In this document: positions 48,460-58,900 of the stretch, one piece after another
Layout of the letters: each line of letters opens with the position of its first letter
Numbering within the stretch: the first letter of the stretch is position 1
Origin: an uncultured Roseobacter sp.
GTDB lineage: Bacteria; Pseudomonadota; Alphaproteobacteria; Rhodobacterales; Rhodobacteraceae
Direction: 5' to 3'
NCBI RefSeq assembly: GCF_947488185.1
Contig: NZ_CANKYM010000003.1
Location: 836,507 to 900,506, forward strand
DNA length: 64,000 nucleotides
Notes under the pieces: generated by a model
Told to the model about the DNA's origin: nothing
Seen by the model: the letters and a program-made list of their open reading frames with translations, nothing else
Databases searched by the model: none
Translations under genes and position numbers: made by a program

Positions 48460-48593
48460 CGCTCTCCCCTTCGTACCAACTGACGTTTCTTGCGCGACGA
48501 TAGACCAATCGGCGGGCGTGTAAAACTGCAATCTGGTCTTTGGCGGACGGGCGCGCTAGGTCGTGGGGCACCTCATTCAGGAAAGGCTCCATC

Positions 48594-50066
48594 ATGACCA
48601 CGCCCACCGCCGTCAGCTTCAGCAAAACCGACATCGACCGCCTGTCAGATCATGCCGGTCGGATTGGATTGATCGTCGATGCCACGGGGCGTCTGGACGT
48701 GGCCGGACGGCGGGTGAACCGGCTGAGCAAGGGGGCGCTGAAACGCGCGCTTGAGGCACGTGTGGAAAAGGGTCTCAAGGAAGGCGACAGCTTGACGCTG
48801 GCCTATCCGACGGGGATGGCAGCGGAGGCGGTGGATGTGATCTGCCTGCCGCGCGGCGCCTCCGAGACGGCAGCGCGTGATGCAGGCGCGCTGTTCGGGC
48901 AGAAACGCGGCAAGGCGAATGTGCTGCTGGCCGTTGGGTCGGCGCGCCGGGCGGCGCATGTGGTGCAGGGAGCCGTGTTGCGGGATTACCAGTTCCGCGA
49001 TCACAAAACCTCTGACGATGCGGCCGAAGGGACCATCGAGGTGATGTGCAACGATCCCGAGGCGGTCGAGGCGGCGGCAGCGCCATTGCTGGCGACCGTG
49101 GAAGGCACCTTCATGACCCGCGATCTGGTCAATGAGCCTGCCAATGTGTTGACCACGACGGAGTTTGCCAACCGGCTGGCGGAGATGACGGCGCTGGGTC
49201 TCAAGGTCGAAGTGCTGGAGGAAGACAAGCTGGAGGAGTTGGGCATGCGCACCTTGCTTGCGGTCGGCCAGGGCTCTGCCAGCCCCTCCAAGGTCGTTGT
49301 CATGCAGTGGAATGGCGGCGACGAAGATGACGCACCTCTCGCTCTGATCGGCAAGGGCGTTGTCTTTGATACCGGCGGCATCAGCCTGAAACCGGCGGCG
49401 GGCATGGAAGATATGACTATGGATATGGGCGGGGCTGGAACGGTTGCAGGCGTGATGCGGGCGCTGGCGCTGCGCAAGGCCCCGGCCAATGTCGTGGGGC
49501 TGGTGGGGCTGGTGGAAAACATGCCCTCCGGTACCGCGATCCGCCCCGGCGATGTGGTGAAGTCGATGAAGGGGGATACGGTTGAGATCCTCAACACCGA
49601 TGCCGAGGGGCGCTTGGTGCTCTGTGATGTCATGTGGTACGCGCAGGAGCGGTTCGAGCCTGCCGGCATGATTGATCTGGCCACGCTGACGGGGGCGATC
49701 ATCATCGGTCTGGGCCATGAGAACGCAGGTGTGTTTTCCAACGATGACACGCTGTGCAACGCTTTCCTGAAAGCCGCCGGTGCAGAGGCCGAAGGGGCGT
49801 GGCGCATGCCTTTGGGGCAGGCCTATGACGATATGCTGAAAAGCCCGATTGCGGATATGAAGAATATTGGCGGGCGTCCAGCGGGATCAATCACGGCGGC
49901 GCAGTATTTGCTGAGGTTTGTCAAAGAGGGCACGCCTTGGATTCATCTGGACATCGCCGGTGTTGCCTCATTGAAAACGGCGACAAAGCTTGCGCCCAAA
50001 GGGGCCACGGGCTGGGGTGTGCGCGCGCTCGATCGTCTGGTTGCGGATATGTTCGAGAAAGGCTGA
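48594..50066 (+). CDS. pepA: Leucyl aminopeptidase PepA
   Basis: This is a 490-residue M17 metallopeptidase removing N-terminal residues, with two-metal active-site motifs GKGVVFDTGGISLKP and NTDAEGRLVLCD. The N-terminal non-catalytic domain is present in full and the C-terminal fold ends SLKTATKLAPKGATGWGVRAL. I chose ATG 48594, shortly after a GGAAAGG-like site; the frame is open to 48540. It runs into holC by a four-base gap. Confidence 0.95.
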   Translation: MTTPTAVSFSKTDIDRLSDHAGRIGLIVDATGRLDVAGRRVNRLSKGALKRALEARVEKGLKEGDSLTLAYPTGMAAEAVDVICLPRGASETAARDAGALFGQKRGKANVLLAVGSARRAAHVVQGAVLRDYQFRDHKTSDDAAEGTIEVMCNDPEAVEAAAAPLLATVEGTFMTRDLVNEPANVLTTTEFANRLAEMTALGLKVEVLEEDKLEELGMRTLLAVGQGSASPSKVVVMQWNGGDEDDAPLALIGKGVVFDTGGISLKPAAGMEDMTMDMGGAGTVAGVMRALALRKAPANVVGLVGLVENMPSGTAIRPGDVVKSMKGDTVEILNTDAEGRLVLCDVMWYAQERFEPAGMIDLATLTGAIIIGLGHENAGVFSNDDTLCNAFLKAAGAEAEGAWRMPLGQAYDDMLKSPIADMKNIGGRPAGSITAAQYLLRFVKEGTPWIHLDIAGVASLKTATKLAPKGATGWGVRALDRLVADMFEKG

Positions 50067-50070
50067 GCGC

Positions 50071-50529
50071 TTGGGCACCGCACTCTTCTACCACCTGACC
50101 CGCCGCCCGATGGAGGAGACCCTGGCCATGCTGCTTGGCAAGGCCGGGGCGGCGGAGATGCGCGTGGTGGTGCGGGGCACCGACCTAGTGCGTCTGGGGT
50201 GGCTGGATGAAAAGCTCTGGCTTGGGGCGGACGACGGATTCTTGCCGCATGGGCTGGCCGGTGGGGCGCATGATGCTCATCAGCCGGTGCTGTTGACCAC
50301 GGCCCAGGAGGCCGTGAATGGTGCGCGCTGTCTGATGAGCATTGATGGCGCGCCGGTGGAGGCCGAAGAGGTGGCGGCGATGGAGCGGGTTTGCGTCCTT
50401 TTTGACGGAAACGATCCCGCAGCGCTGGAGCATGCGCGCGGCCAGTGGAAATCTCTCAAGGACGCCGGTGCCGCTGCGCAATATTGGTCAGAAGAAAGCG
50501 GGCGCTGGGAGAAGAAGGCGGAGACCTGA
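50071..50529 (+). CDS. holC: DNA polymerase III chi subunit
   Basis: This is a 152-residue chi subunit of the clamp-loader, linking it to single-strand binding protein. The N-terminal LFYHLTRRPMEETLAMLLGKA and central GFLPHGLAGGAHDAHQPVLLTT match alphaproteobacterial HolC. The start is a TTG at 50071, giving the family-typical first residues GTALFYHL; no ATG or GTG fits. It is four bases after pepA and presumably cotranscribed. Confidence 0.9.
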   Translation: MGTALFYHLTRRPMEETLAMLLGKAGAAEMRVVVRGTDLVRLGWLDEKLWLGADDGFLPHGLAGGAHDAHQPVLLTTAQEAVNGARCLMSIDGAPVEAEEVAAMERVCVLFDGNDPAALEHARGQWKSLKDAGAAAQYWSEESGRWEKKAET

Positions 50530-50566
50530 GCAGCGGTGGCCTGAAAGCCCACCTTACCTGCTGGTG

Positions 50567-51148
50567 TCAGCGGGTCAGCGTCAACTCACCGCCGGTGATC
50601 TCGATCTTGCCCCAGCGCTGCAGGTAGGTCATGCCCAACAGGCTTTGCGACATCTCGCCGCCGTTGACCACGGCGGTGATATCCTCATCCGTGGCGGGTC
50701 CGATGGTGACGCTGTCCAGACGCACGGGCGCTGTGCGCACCTCACCATTGGCGGTCATCGCCCGGCTGGTGAAGTTCAGGCTGTCGGGGGCGAGACCTGC
50801 TGCTGCGGCATCCTCGCGGGTCAACACAAGCGTGGTGGCGCCGGTGTCGAGCACAAACTCGACGGGGGCACCGTTGACCTCTGCCGCGATATAGTAGTGG
50901 CCGTCGGGGCTGCGGGGAACGACGATTTTACCCTGATCGGCAAAGACGGTCTGTTGCGGGCGCACGGTTTGGCGGATGTCTTCCCACAGGCCAAAGGCGG
51001 CGATGGCGCCGAGGAAGATCAGCCCCCAGACCGCCGCCTGTTGCAGGAGCTTGTTCGTCGACAGCCGGTTTTGCGCAAAGAACCATGCACAGACCATCAG
51101 CCCGAGAAGGGCGAGATAGATCAATCTGCCGGTATCAAAGCTGTCCAT
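50567..51148 (-). CDS. Clan AA aspartic protease, TIGR02281 type
   Basis: This is a 193-residue membrane-anchored retropepsin-like protease. Two N-terminal hydrophobic segments (LIYLALLGLMVCAWFFAQ and VWGLIFLGAIAAFGLW) precede the periplasmic domain. The catalytic motif VLDTGATTLVLTREDA holds the aspartate, and ANGEVRTAPVRLDSVTIG follows. The domain is the TIGR02281 autonomous type, cleaving an unknown envelope target. Convergent to holC and near marC on the same strand. Confidence 0.88.
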   Translation of the reverse strand: MDSFDTGRLIYLALLGLMVCAWFFAQNRLSTNKLLQQAAVWGLIFLGAIAAFGLWEDIRQTVRPQQTVFADQGKIVVPRSPDGHYYIAAEVNGAPVEFVLDTGATTLVLTREDAAAAGLAPDSLNFTSRAMTANGEVRTAPVRLDSVTIGPATDEDITAVVNGGEMSQSLLGMTYLQRWGKIEITGGELTLTR

Positions 51149-51199
51149 GGGGTACTCCTGTCGCCTGTTGTCCTCAATATAGGCGTTCAGATCGGGAAA

Positions 51200-51823
51200 T
51201 CAGCCTACTGTCGGACCGAAGCCAAAAGCGCTGAGCCCGTCGAGGACGAATTGCACGGAGAGCGCAGCGAGCAACATGCCAAGAAGCCGGGTCACCACCG
51301 TCACGCCGGTTTTGCCAAGCGCGCGTTCGATCATGCCGCTGGCCAGAAAGAAGCCCATGACAATGAGCATGACGATCCCGGTTGCGCCGAGCACCAGAGC
51401 CGCGCCTTCGACACCGGGTCGCTGGCCCATCAGCAGGATCACCGAGGCGATGGCGCCCGGTCCGGCGATCAGCGGGATGGCTAGCGGGAAAACCGAGGGG
51501 TCATCGCGATCCTCTTCCTGCTTGTCTTCCCGCCGCTTGGTACGACGTTCAAAGAGCATGTCGAGGGCGGTCAGAAAGAGCAGGATGCCCCCTGCCACGC
51601 GGAAGGCGGGCATGGAGATGCCGATGAAGGAGAGCAATGCCTCGCCGAAAGCCGCGAAGGCCAGCAGGATCAGGATGCCGATCAGGGTTGCGCGCAGCGC
51701 GATGCGCCGTCGGGCAGCGGTGGTCATGCCGTGGGTCAGCGCCACGAACAATGGGGCCAGACCAATCGGGTCGATGACGACGAACATGGTCACGAAGGCG
51801 GTGATGAAGAAAGCGGTATCCAC
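51200..51823 (-). CDS. MarC-family membrane protein
   Basis: This is a 207-residue inner-membrane protein with about six hydrophobic helices. The family features are FFITAFVTMFVVIDPIGLAPLFVALTHG at the N terminus and PLAIPLIAGPGAIASVILLM in the middle. MarC proteins were once linked to antibiotic resistance, but the role is not established. I chose GTG 51823, giving a family-typical start; a frame open to 51919 adds an unrelated leader. Confidence 0.87.
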   Translation of the reverse strand: MDTAFFITAFVTMFVVIDPIGLAPLFVALTHGMTTAARRRIALRATLIGILILLAFAAFGEALLSFIGISMPAFRVAGGILLFLTALDMLFERRTKRREDKQEEDRDDPSVFPLAIPLIAGPGAIASVILLMGQRPGVEGAALVLGATGIVMLIVMGFFLASGMIERALGKTGVTVVTRLLGMLLAALSVQFVLDGLSAFGFGPTVG

Positions 51824-51887
51824 TATTGCAAATGAATTGGGGCTTTGCCCCAAACCCCAGGATATTTCAGGCCAGAAGAAGCGGTGG

Positions 51888-53750
51888 TCATGCGGCCTGG
51901 GCTCTTTCGAGCTTTTCAAGCGCTGTCATCCAGAGGGTTTCGGCGCGGTTCAGCGCCTCCATCACCTCGGCGTATTTGCGGTTCCAGACTTCGAGTTCGC
52001 CCGCCTTGGCATCTTCATAGAGCGCGGGGTCAGCCAGTTTCTTGGCCAGCTTGTCGCGCATCTCGTTGAGTTTTTCGACGCGGGCTTCGGATTTGCGGGT
52101 CTCCGATTTCAGGGCGAGGATTTCGTCGCGGCTGGCGCGTTTTGCCTTGGGTGCTTCGAGTGGTTTTTTCGCCGATTTGCTGGTGGGCTTGACCGGGGTC
52201 AGCAGCATCTTGCGGTAGGCTTCCAGATCATCCTCGTAGGGTTTCACCGTGCCATCGGAGACCAGCCAGAGCCGGTCGGCCACCATCGACAGCAGGTGCA
52301 TGTCGTGGCTGACGAGGATGACCGCGCCGGAATAGGCGGTCAGCGCTTCCACCAGCGCCTCGCGCGATTCAATGTCTAGGTGGTTGGTGGGTTCGTCGAG
52401 GATCAGCAGATGCGGGGCGTCCAGCGTGGCCAGCAGCAGGGAGAGCCGCGCCTTTTGCCCGCCCGAGAGCCTGCCCACCTCGGTTTCCGCCTGATCCGGG
52501 CCCAGCCCGAACCCGGCCATCTGTGCACGCAGCTTGGAATGCAACACGCCGGGGCGGGCGGAAATCATGTGCTGCAACGGCGTTTCGTTGATGTGCAGCT
52601 CATCCACCTGATGTTGGGCGAAAAACCCGATGCGCAGCTTGTTGGATTGCACCGATTTGCCGGACATCAGGGTCAGGCGGTTTGAAAGAAGTTTGGAGAG
52701 CGTGGATTTGCCCTGGCCGTTCTTGCCCAAGAGCGCGATGCGGTCGTCCTGATCGATGCGCAGGTTCAGCCGGCTGAGCACGGGCGTGTCGGTATAGCCG
52801 ACCGAGCCGCCTTCGATGGAGATTATGGGTGGTGAGAGTTCTTCGGGTTCCGGGAAGGTAAAGACACGCTTGGCCACCTGTTCGGGGCTGGCGATCATAT
52901 CCATCTTTTCGATCATTTTCAGGCGGGACTGGGCCTGTTTCGCCTTGGAGGCCTTGGCCTTGAACCGGTCTACGAAGGCCTGCATGTGGTCGCGGCGGGT
53001 CTGCTGTTTCTTGGCCATGGCGGCCTGGAGCGCGCGCTGTTCGGCCCGTTGGCGGGCGAATTGATCGTAGGGGCCCTGATAGAAGGTGAGCTTGCGGTCT
53101 TCGAGGTGCAGGATCGCGCCCACGGCCCGGTTCAGCAGGCCCCGGTCGTGGCTGATGATGATCACCGTGTGCGGGTACTTTGCCAGATAAGCTTCGAGCC
53201 AGAGCGCGCCTTCGAGATCAAGGTAATTGGTCGGCTCGTCCAGCAGCAGCAGGTCCGGTTGGGCAAAGAGCACGGCGGCAAGGGCCACGCGCATGCGCCA
53301 ACCACCGGAAAAATCCGAACAGGGCATCTGTTGGTCCGCGGCGTCAAAGCCAAGGCCCTTGAGGATGCTGGCGGCGCGCGCCTCGGCGGACCAGGCATCG
53401 ATATCGGCAAGCCGCGTCTGGATATCGGCGATGCGGCCCGGATCTGTTGCGGTCTCGGCTTCCATCAACAGGGCGGCGCGTTCGGTATCCGCCGCCAGTA
53501 CCGTGTCGATGAGCGAGGTTGCCGAGGACGGAACCTCCTGCGCCACACCACCGATCCGAGCCCGGCTTGGCAGCGAGATATCGCCGCCATCCAGCCCAAG
53601 TTCTCCACGAATGATCTTGAAGAGAGTGGTCTTGCCCGCGCCATTGCGTCCCACCAGACCGACCTTGTGGCCCTCCGGGATAACGGCGCTCGCGCCTTCG
53701 AAAAGCGGGCGGCCTTCGACGGCATAGGTGATGTCGGAAATACGTAACAT
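51888..53750 (-). CDS. ABC-F family ATPase (YheS-like)
   Basis: This is a 620-residue protein with two fused ABC domains and no membrane segments. Domain 1 has GRNGAGKTT and FSGGWRMR; domain 2 has [17 protein letters not shown] and [12 protein letters not shown]. The linker between them is long and basic ([28 protein letters not shown]), matching the YheS/ABCF3 group. The C terminus has a helical tail. It is a different subgroup from the ABC-F gene at 11962. Start ATG 53750, divergent from ndk. Confidence 0.92.
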   Translation of the reverse strand: MLRISDITYAVEGRPLFEGASAVIPEGHKVGLVGRNGAGKTTLFKIIRGELGLDGGDISLPSRARIGGVAQEVPSSATSLIDTVLAADTERAALLMEAETATDPGRIADIQTRLADIDAWSAEARAASILKGLGFDAADQQMPCSDFSGGWRMRVALAAVLFAQPDLLLLDEPTNYLDLEGALWLEAYLAKYPHTVIIISHDRGLLNRAVGAILHLEDRKLTFYQGPYDQFARQRAEQRALQAAMAKKQQTRRDHMQAFVDRFKAKASKAKQAQSRLKMIEKMDMIASPEQVAKRVFTFPEPEELSPPIISIEGGSVGYTDTPVLSRLNLRIDQDDRIALLGKNGQGKSTLSKLLSNRLTLMSGKSVQSNKLRIGFFAQHQVDELHINETPLQHMISARPGVLHSKLRAQMAGFGLGPDQAETEVGRLSGGQKARLSLLLATLDAPHLLILDEPTNHLDIESREALVEALTAYSGAVILVSHDMHLLSMVADRLWLVSDGTVKPYEDDLEAYRKMLLTPVKPTSKSAKKPLEAPKAKRASRDEILALKSETRKSEARVEKLNEMRDKLAKKLADPALYEDAKAGELEVWNRKYAEVMEALNRAETLWMTALEKLERAQAA

Positions 53751-53882
53751 GGGCGCGGTGTGCCGCATCCCTTGGTCCGCGTCAATCGCCGCTTTTCATG
53801 GCTGATTGCCCGTGTTAGGTGGGCCGCGAAATTCAAGCGCGTCAGGGCATGGGCCTTGCGCGAAACATCACGGAGACTACTC

Positions 53883-54305
53883 ATGGCCCTTGAGCGCACA
53901 TTCTCGATCATCAAACCCGATGCCACCCGCCGCAACCTGACCGGCAAGATCAACGCCAAGTTCGAAGACGCCGGCCTGCGGATCGTTGCGCAAAAGCGTA
54001 TCCACATGACCAAGGCACAGGCGGGTGTTTTCTATGCGGTGCATGCAGAGCGCCCGTTTTATGACGAGTTGTGTGAATTCATGGCCTCAGCGCCGGTTGT
54101 TGTGCAGGTGCTGGAAGGCGAAGGCGCCATTGCGAAGAACCGCGAAGTGATGGGGGCGACCAACCCCGCGGACGCAGCGCCCGGCACGATCCGCGCGGAG
54201 TTCGCCGAAAGCGTTGGCGAAAACTCGGTACACGGGTCGGATGCGCCTGAGACCGCCGCCGTTGAAATCGCGTACTTCTTCTCCGGTCTGGAACTGGTCG
54301 GCTAA
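53883..54305 (+). CDS. ndk: Nucleoside diphosphate kinase
   Basis: This 140-residue enzyme transfers gamma-phosphate between NTPs and NDPs. The catalytic histidine motif [13 protein letters not shown] and the substrate-binding [13 protein letters not shown] are intact, with [14 protein letters not shown] at the N terminus. I chose ATG 53883; a frame open to 53760 has no family similarity. A rho-independent terminator follows. Single gene divergent from the ABC-F gene. Confidence 0.97.
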   Translation: MALERTFSIIKPDATRRNLTGKINAKFEDAGLRIVAQKRIHMTKAQAGVFYAVHAERPFYDELCEFMASAPVVVQVLEGEGAIAKNREVMGATNPADAAPGTIRAEFAESVGENSVHGSDAPETAAVEIAYFFSGLELVG

Positions 54306-54331
54306 TCGCCACCGCAGGATGATTTTTGAGA

Positions 54332-54359
54332 GGGTCTTCCGCTGGGAGGCCCTTTTTTT
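54332..54359 (+). terminator. Rho-independent terminator after ndk
   Basis: GGGTCTTCC (54332-54340) and GGGAGGCCC (54344-54352) form a 9-bp stem with G-T pairs and a three-base loop, followed by seven Ts. It lies 26 bases after the ndk stop and just before the convergent TfoX-C gene. Confidence 0.85.
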
Positions 54360-54364
54360 GCGCC

Positions 54365-54691
54365 TCAGCCCGGACGCACGCCGATCTGATCCATCATTTG
54401 CTCAAATGCATCGAGGCCCGCGTCGAAGGACGACGCCTTGATCGCATCGAACCGTTTGCGCAGCGCTTTTTTCTCTTCGCCCTTGCAGTCGTTCCACGGG
54501 CGGTTCTGCAAGGCCATCACCAGTACGTAGTATCCGATGAAATGCGGCCTCAGGCCGGTTTTAATCATGCGTCTGTAGGCTTCGTCAGCGCCGAGATCGC
54601 GCAAGTCCTCGGCGGAATGAATGCCCGCAGCCTTGCAGGAGGCCTCATAGGCCGGGCCAAGATTGCGGATGGAGGACACAGGGATGGACAT
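54365..54691 (-). CDS. TfoX C-terminal-domain protein
   Basis: This is a 108-residue protein matching the helix-hairpin-helix-like C-terminal domain of TfoX: ISSIRNLGPAYEASCKAAGIHSAEDLRDLGADEAYRRM is the recognisable core, similar to a DNA-binding helix-hairpin-helix. No N-terminal TfoX domain is present, so it is a stand-alone C-domain. TfoX regulates competence in other bacteria; in this organism the role is unknown. It is read towards ndk, and the ndk terminator lies between the two stops. Confidence 0.8.
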   Translation of the reverse strand: MSIPVSSIRNLGPAYEASCKAAGIHSAEDLRDLGADEAYRRMIKTGLRPHFIGYYVLVMALQNRPWNDCKGEEKKALRKRFDAIKASSFDAGLDAFEQMMDQIGVRPG

Positions 54692-55057
54692 GGCGCCAGA
54701 TTATGCCGTCACCGGGGTGTTTGTCACTTGGGAAAATGCTCTCAGAGGCTCGCGTAATCCGTAATGGGCGGCGGCGGGGGCGGCGGTTTCTTGGCGCCTT
54801 CGGACGTTGGCACGGGGGCAGGTTTCTGCGGTTCCTTGGTCATCTGTTCGGTCCTTTCGCATGAAGCGGAGGGGCCGCCTCGACACAAAGGGATACCGGG
54901 CTTTTCTGCCGGTCGCAGGGCACCGAAATGACCAGATCGTGGCTTTTAAGCGCGGATTTTCGCGAAAATATTCAGACTTTGACAATAAAAATGCGCCGCT
55001 GCACCGTGTGATGTCTGCAGAAAGACAAACAGCGGCCAATGCAAAACAAGTGACCAA

Positions 55058-55735
55058 TCAGGAACGGGGTAGGGTGAGCGGTTTCGCTCGGTACTCCGGT
55101 TCCAGATAGACTTGGCTCGGCTGCGCATGACCGATGCCAGCATTAAAGATAAAGCGCTTGAGCAGTTCGGTCTGAAACTCGAATTCCCGCGCCCGTTCGG
55201 CGAACCCCTGTGGCAGGCGTTCGTTTGCCTCCACTTGGGCGTATTCCATGTCCCGGCACATGTTCAGAAGCGGCAGGCAGATGTCTGCCAGCACATTGGT
55301 GGCCAGCCGTTCCGCGTGATTGGAATAGGGTTCCTGAAAACCAATGTCAGGATGAAAAGCGTTGTTGAGCGCGCCCATGAATTCCTTGAACCGGACGATG
55401 GCGTTGCGCATCCCGTCCTTGATTTCCATGACCAGAACATGCGCGCCGGACAGGACAAGCCCCGGTACCTCAACAAGAAAATCGGGCAGAGACAGAACGT
55501 GTGCCCCATCCGGGATGGCGGACATGCACTTGCGCACCGAATGCGCCAGGTTTGCCACGAGAACCCGATCCAGTTCACTTGTTTCTTGAAAAGAAACCCG
55601 ATTGCGAAACCCACGCCCCAGCACTTCACAGGACCGAACCGTGATGCTCTTGTCCTCCTTCACCGTCAGGTTCAGTGTCAGCACACGGTCGGACAAATCT
55701 GAGGGCAGCGGCACAACTCTATTGGGATCTGTCAT
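55058..55735 (-). CDS. Hypothetical protein, unrecognised
   Basis: This is a 225-residue protein with no motif I recognise. It appears soluble: a beta-rich first part (VLTLNLTVKEDKSITVRSCEVLG), a central helix-rich block (RNAIVRFKEFMGALNNAF) and a helical C-terminal part. No signal peptide or membrane segment is evident. It is divergent from the CheB-CheR-PAS fusion with an inverted-repeat-rich spacer between, so a regulatory or signalling link is possible, but this is inference. Confidence 0.7.
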   Translation of the reverse strand: MTDPNRVVPLPSDLSDRVLTLNLTVKEDKSITVRSCEVLGRGFRNRVSFQETSELDRVLVANLAHSVRKCMSAIPDGAHVLSLPDFLVEVPGLVLSGAHVLVMEIKDGMRNAIVRFKEFMGALNNAFHPDIGFQEPYSNHAERLATNVLADICLPLLNMCRDMEYAQVEANERLPQGFAERAREFEFQTELLKRFIFNAGIGHAQPSQVYLEPEYRAKPLTLPRS

Positions 55736-55845
55736 CTTTTCTATCCATAAACTGCAATCAATTGGTCCAAGGTGCCTTAAATTCGGTAGGCAAGGGTAAA
55801 CGCACCGTACGGTACCTGTTGCGCCACGGGTAGAGAAATATTACG

Positions 55846-55866
55846 CAACCCCCTATCTTAGGGTTG
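55846..55866. promoter_or_regulatory. Inverted repeat CAACCC-N9-GGGTTG in the divergent spacer
   Basis: CAACCC (55846-55851) pairs with GGGTTG (55861-55866). A third copy GGGTTGC lies at 55903-55909, and a separate 10-base palindrome ACCGTACGGT is at 55804-55813. Repeated motifs between two divergent genes suggest a shared regulator. Confidence 0.5.
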
Positions 55867-55982
55867 AATACATCACAGCAGAGTCACTAGGATTGCAACT
55901 ATGGGTTGCCAAATTCAGGCTGTGCGCGGGTCAAGTCGGCGTGCACAACCTGTGATGGTTTTCGCGGTGGGGAGTAGAGAGC

Positions 55983-58900
55983 GTGGACGGGGCAGATACA
56001 GAAGAGTTAACAATTATCGGTATCGGCTCCTCGGCCGGCGGCCTGGAGGCAATTCGCGAACTTGTCGCCACTCTGCCTACGGATCTGCAGGTGGCCTATG
56101 TGGTCGTGCAGCATATGTCGCCGCACCATAAAAGCCTGATGACTGAGCTGGTCGCCCGTCAGACAAGTCTTGTCGTGCGGGATGTGGTCAACGGATCGGT
56201 GCCCGAGCCGAACGTTATCTATGTCACCCCGCCCAAAACGGATGTGGTCTACGAAAAGGGCAAGCTCAATCTGGTGGATCCAAGCCACGAGGTGGCCTCG
56301 CCCAAACCTTCCGTGGATCGCTTCCTTCTCAGCCTCGCCGACGAGCATGGCGAAAAGTCCATGGCAATCATCCTCTCGGGCACCGGCACCGATGGTGCCT
56401 ACGGTGTACAGGCGATCCGCGAGGCCGGCGGCATCACCATTGCCCAGGATACCGAAAGTGCCAAGTACGACGGCATGCCCATGGCCGCCATGCAGACCGG
56501 TTGCGTTGATCTGGTGCTGCGGCCCTTTGAGATTGGCACCCATCTGCAGAAAATCCTGACCTCGCCGCGTGACTTCGATGCGTTTCGGCAGGAGGCGTCA
56601 GAAAAGAGCCCCTCCTCGGATCTGCTGCAGATCCTGCTGGCCCGCACGCGCGTTGATTTCCGCGAGTACAAGCAGACCACGATCAACCGCCGGATTGAGC
56701 GGCGCATGATTGCGCTGGGGATCGAAAGCCACGAGGAATACACCCAGTTCTGCCGGGTGAACCCGAACGCGGTGGATGCGCTTTTCAAGGATCTGCTGAT
56801 TTCGGTCACCCGGTTTTTCAGGGACAAAAGCGAGTTCGAGGCCCTTAAGGAGCTGTTGCCAGCGCTCCTGAAGAAAAAGACCAATACGCCCTTCCGGGTG
56901 TGGATTGCAGGCTGCGCGACGGGCGAAGAGGCTTATTCCATTGCCATTCTGCTCTGCGAAGCTTTGGGCGGCGCGAAGGTCCAGCTCAAGGATCACGTCC
57001 AGATTTTTGCCACGGATATTGACAAGGACGCCCTCGAAGTTGCCCGCAAGGGCATCTACGGCATGGCTGCCCTGAACGATATTCCCAAAGAGTTGTCGGA
57101 CCAGTACTTCATACAGCAAAACGATGGCATCCGGGTCATCGACTCGCTGCGCTCGGCGATCCTGTTTTCCGATCACAACGTGTGCCAGGACCCGCCTTTT
57201 CAGAAAGTCGACCTGCTGTGCTGCCGTAACCTGCTGATTTATTTTGGAAATGCACTGCAACACAAAGTCATGTCGCGGTTCCATTATGCGCTGACCGAAA
57301 CCTCTTTGATGTTTCTTGGCACGGCAGAGACCGTGGCGGGCTCGGACGAGCTCTTTATTCAGGACAGCCAGTCCGCGCATATCTACCGGCGGCGGTCCAT
57401 CCGGCGCTCCGAGCACACGCCGTTCTCCAACACGCGTAACATGCCCCAGTCGCGCAAGATCGCGCCTGCCACGGCGGCGGTGCCGACGCCGGGTCACTCT
57501 ACCGACCGGCAGATGTTTGAAGCCCTTGCCCTGGCCCTTGGCAAGAACTCGGTGCTGGTCACGGATGAATACTCCATCGTGCGCATCTACGGGAACGTCA
57601 GTTCGTTCATTGAAATGAACGAAAGCAGCAACCTGAAAATGCACATCGACCTGCTGCGGCGGCCCTTCCGGGAAGAGGCCCGCAGCCTTGTGACGTTGGC
57701 CCTGAAAAATGGCGAGCATCGAACCGGTGTCCGCCATCTTTTGGCTGATGACGATGACGCTGAGATCCGGCTGGATGTCTATCCGATCATCGCGCGCGAC
57801 ATCAATGAGCGCGCGGCACTGATTGTTTTCAGTGAGATTCAGGTGGATCGCGCCAAGGGGTTCGATACGGATATCAAACCGGGTGGCGCGGCCTTTGAAA
57901 GTGATCGCATCCGGCTCCTTGAAGATGAAGTGGCCACGACACGTGAAGCGCTTCAGCAGACCATTGAGGAATTGGAGACCTCCAATGAGGAACTGCAGTC
58001 GCTGAACGAGGAGTTGCAGTCGACCAACGAGGAATTGCAGGCCACAAACGAAGAGTTGGAGACATCCAACGAAGAACTGCAATCGACCAACGAAGAACTG
58101 ATCACTGTCAACGAGGAATTGCAGGTCACGGCGGCTGAGCTCAGCGGTCGGACGGGCGAGCTGATGTCCGTGCTTGAAACCGCGCCGCTGGCGATCATGG
58201 TTCTGGATACGGCGCTGCAAATTTCGCAGGCGACCAACGCGGCGGCAGAGATGTTTGGCCTGTCTCGCCCGGTCTCCAACCCGCATGTGAGCCAATGTGT
58301 GCTGCCGGAAAACTGCCCGTCCCTGGCACCGATCTGCAATGAAACGCTCAAGCTGGGGGAGCCGATTTCACGCGAGTTCACCTCCAGGGGATCCCGTTTC
58401 AAACTCACCTGTTCGCCATTCTTCGACATGCGCGGACAGATGAAGGGCTCCACCATGGTGGTGTCAGAATTCCCCGGATTGGCGCAGGAACTCGACCTGA
58501 TCCTCGATCATGCGGAAATCTTCATGCTGAACCGGGCGACCGACGGGACGATCCTGCGGATCAGCCAGAAATCGGCGGGGATTCTGGGCACCACGCGGGA
58601 GGAGGCGGAAGGCCAGAATTTCTTCAAGCTGGCGACCAAGAAAACCGCCGATGCCGTCAAGGAGCGTGATAACGCGCTGATGAACAGCGCGTCGGGGAGC
58701 GAAAGCCATGTGCACGAGGTCGTCTCCAAGGACGACGGTCAAAAATACTGGATGAGCACCGAAAACTTCATCTTCGCGGATCCGTCACTGCCGAACTCTT
58801 CGATCTATTCGGTCGGGACGGATATCACGGATGTGGTGGATGCCCGTGACAAGGCAGAGGAAGCACTGACACATCTGCAACTGCTGCAGGATCTTGCCAA

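Noticed and set aside
47290..48483. Plus-strand frame of 397 codons.
   Set aside because: It is antisense to lptF, which has clear membrane helices and family motifs.
56598..58295. Minus-strand frame of 565 codons.
   Set aside because: It is antisense to the CheB-CheR-PAS gene, whose catalytic motifs are intact.
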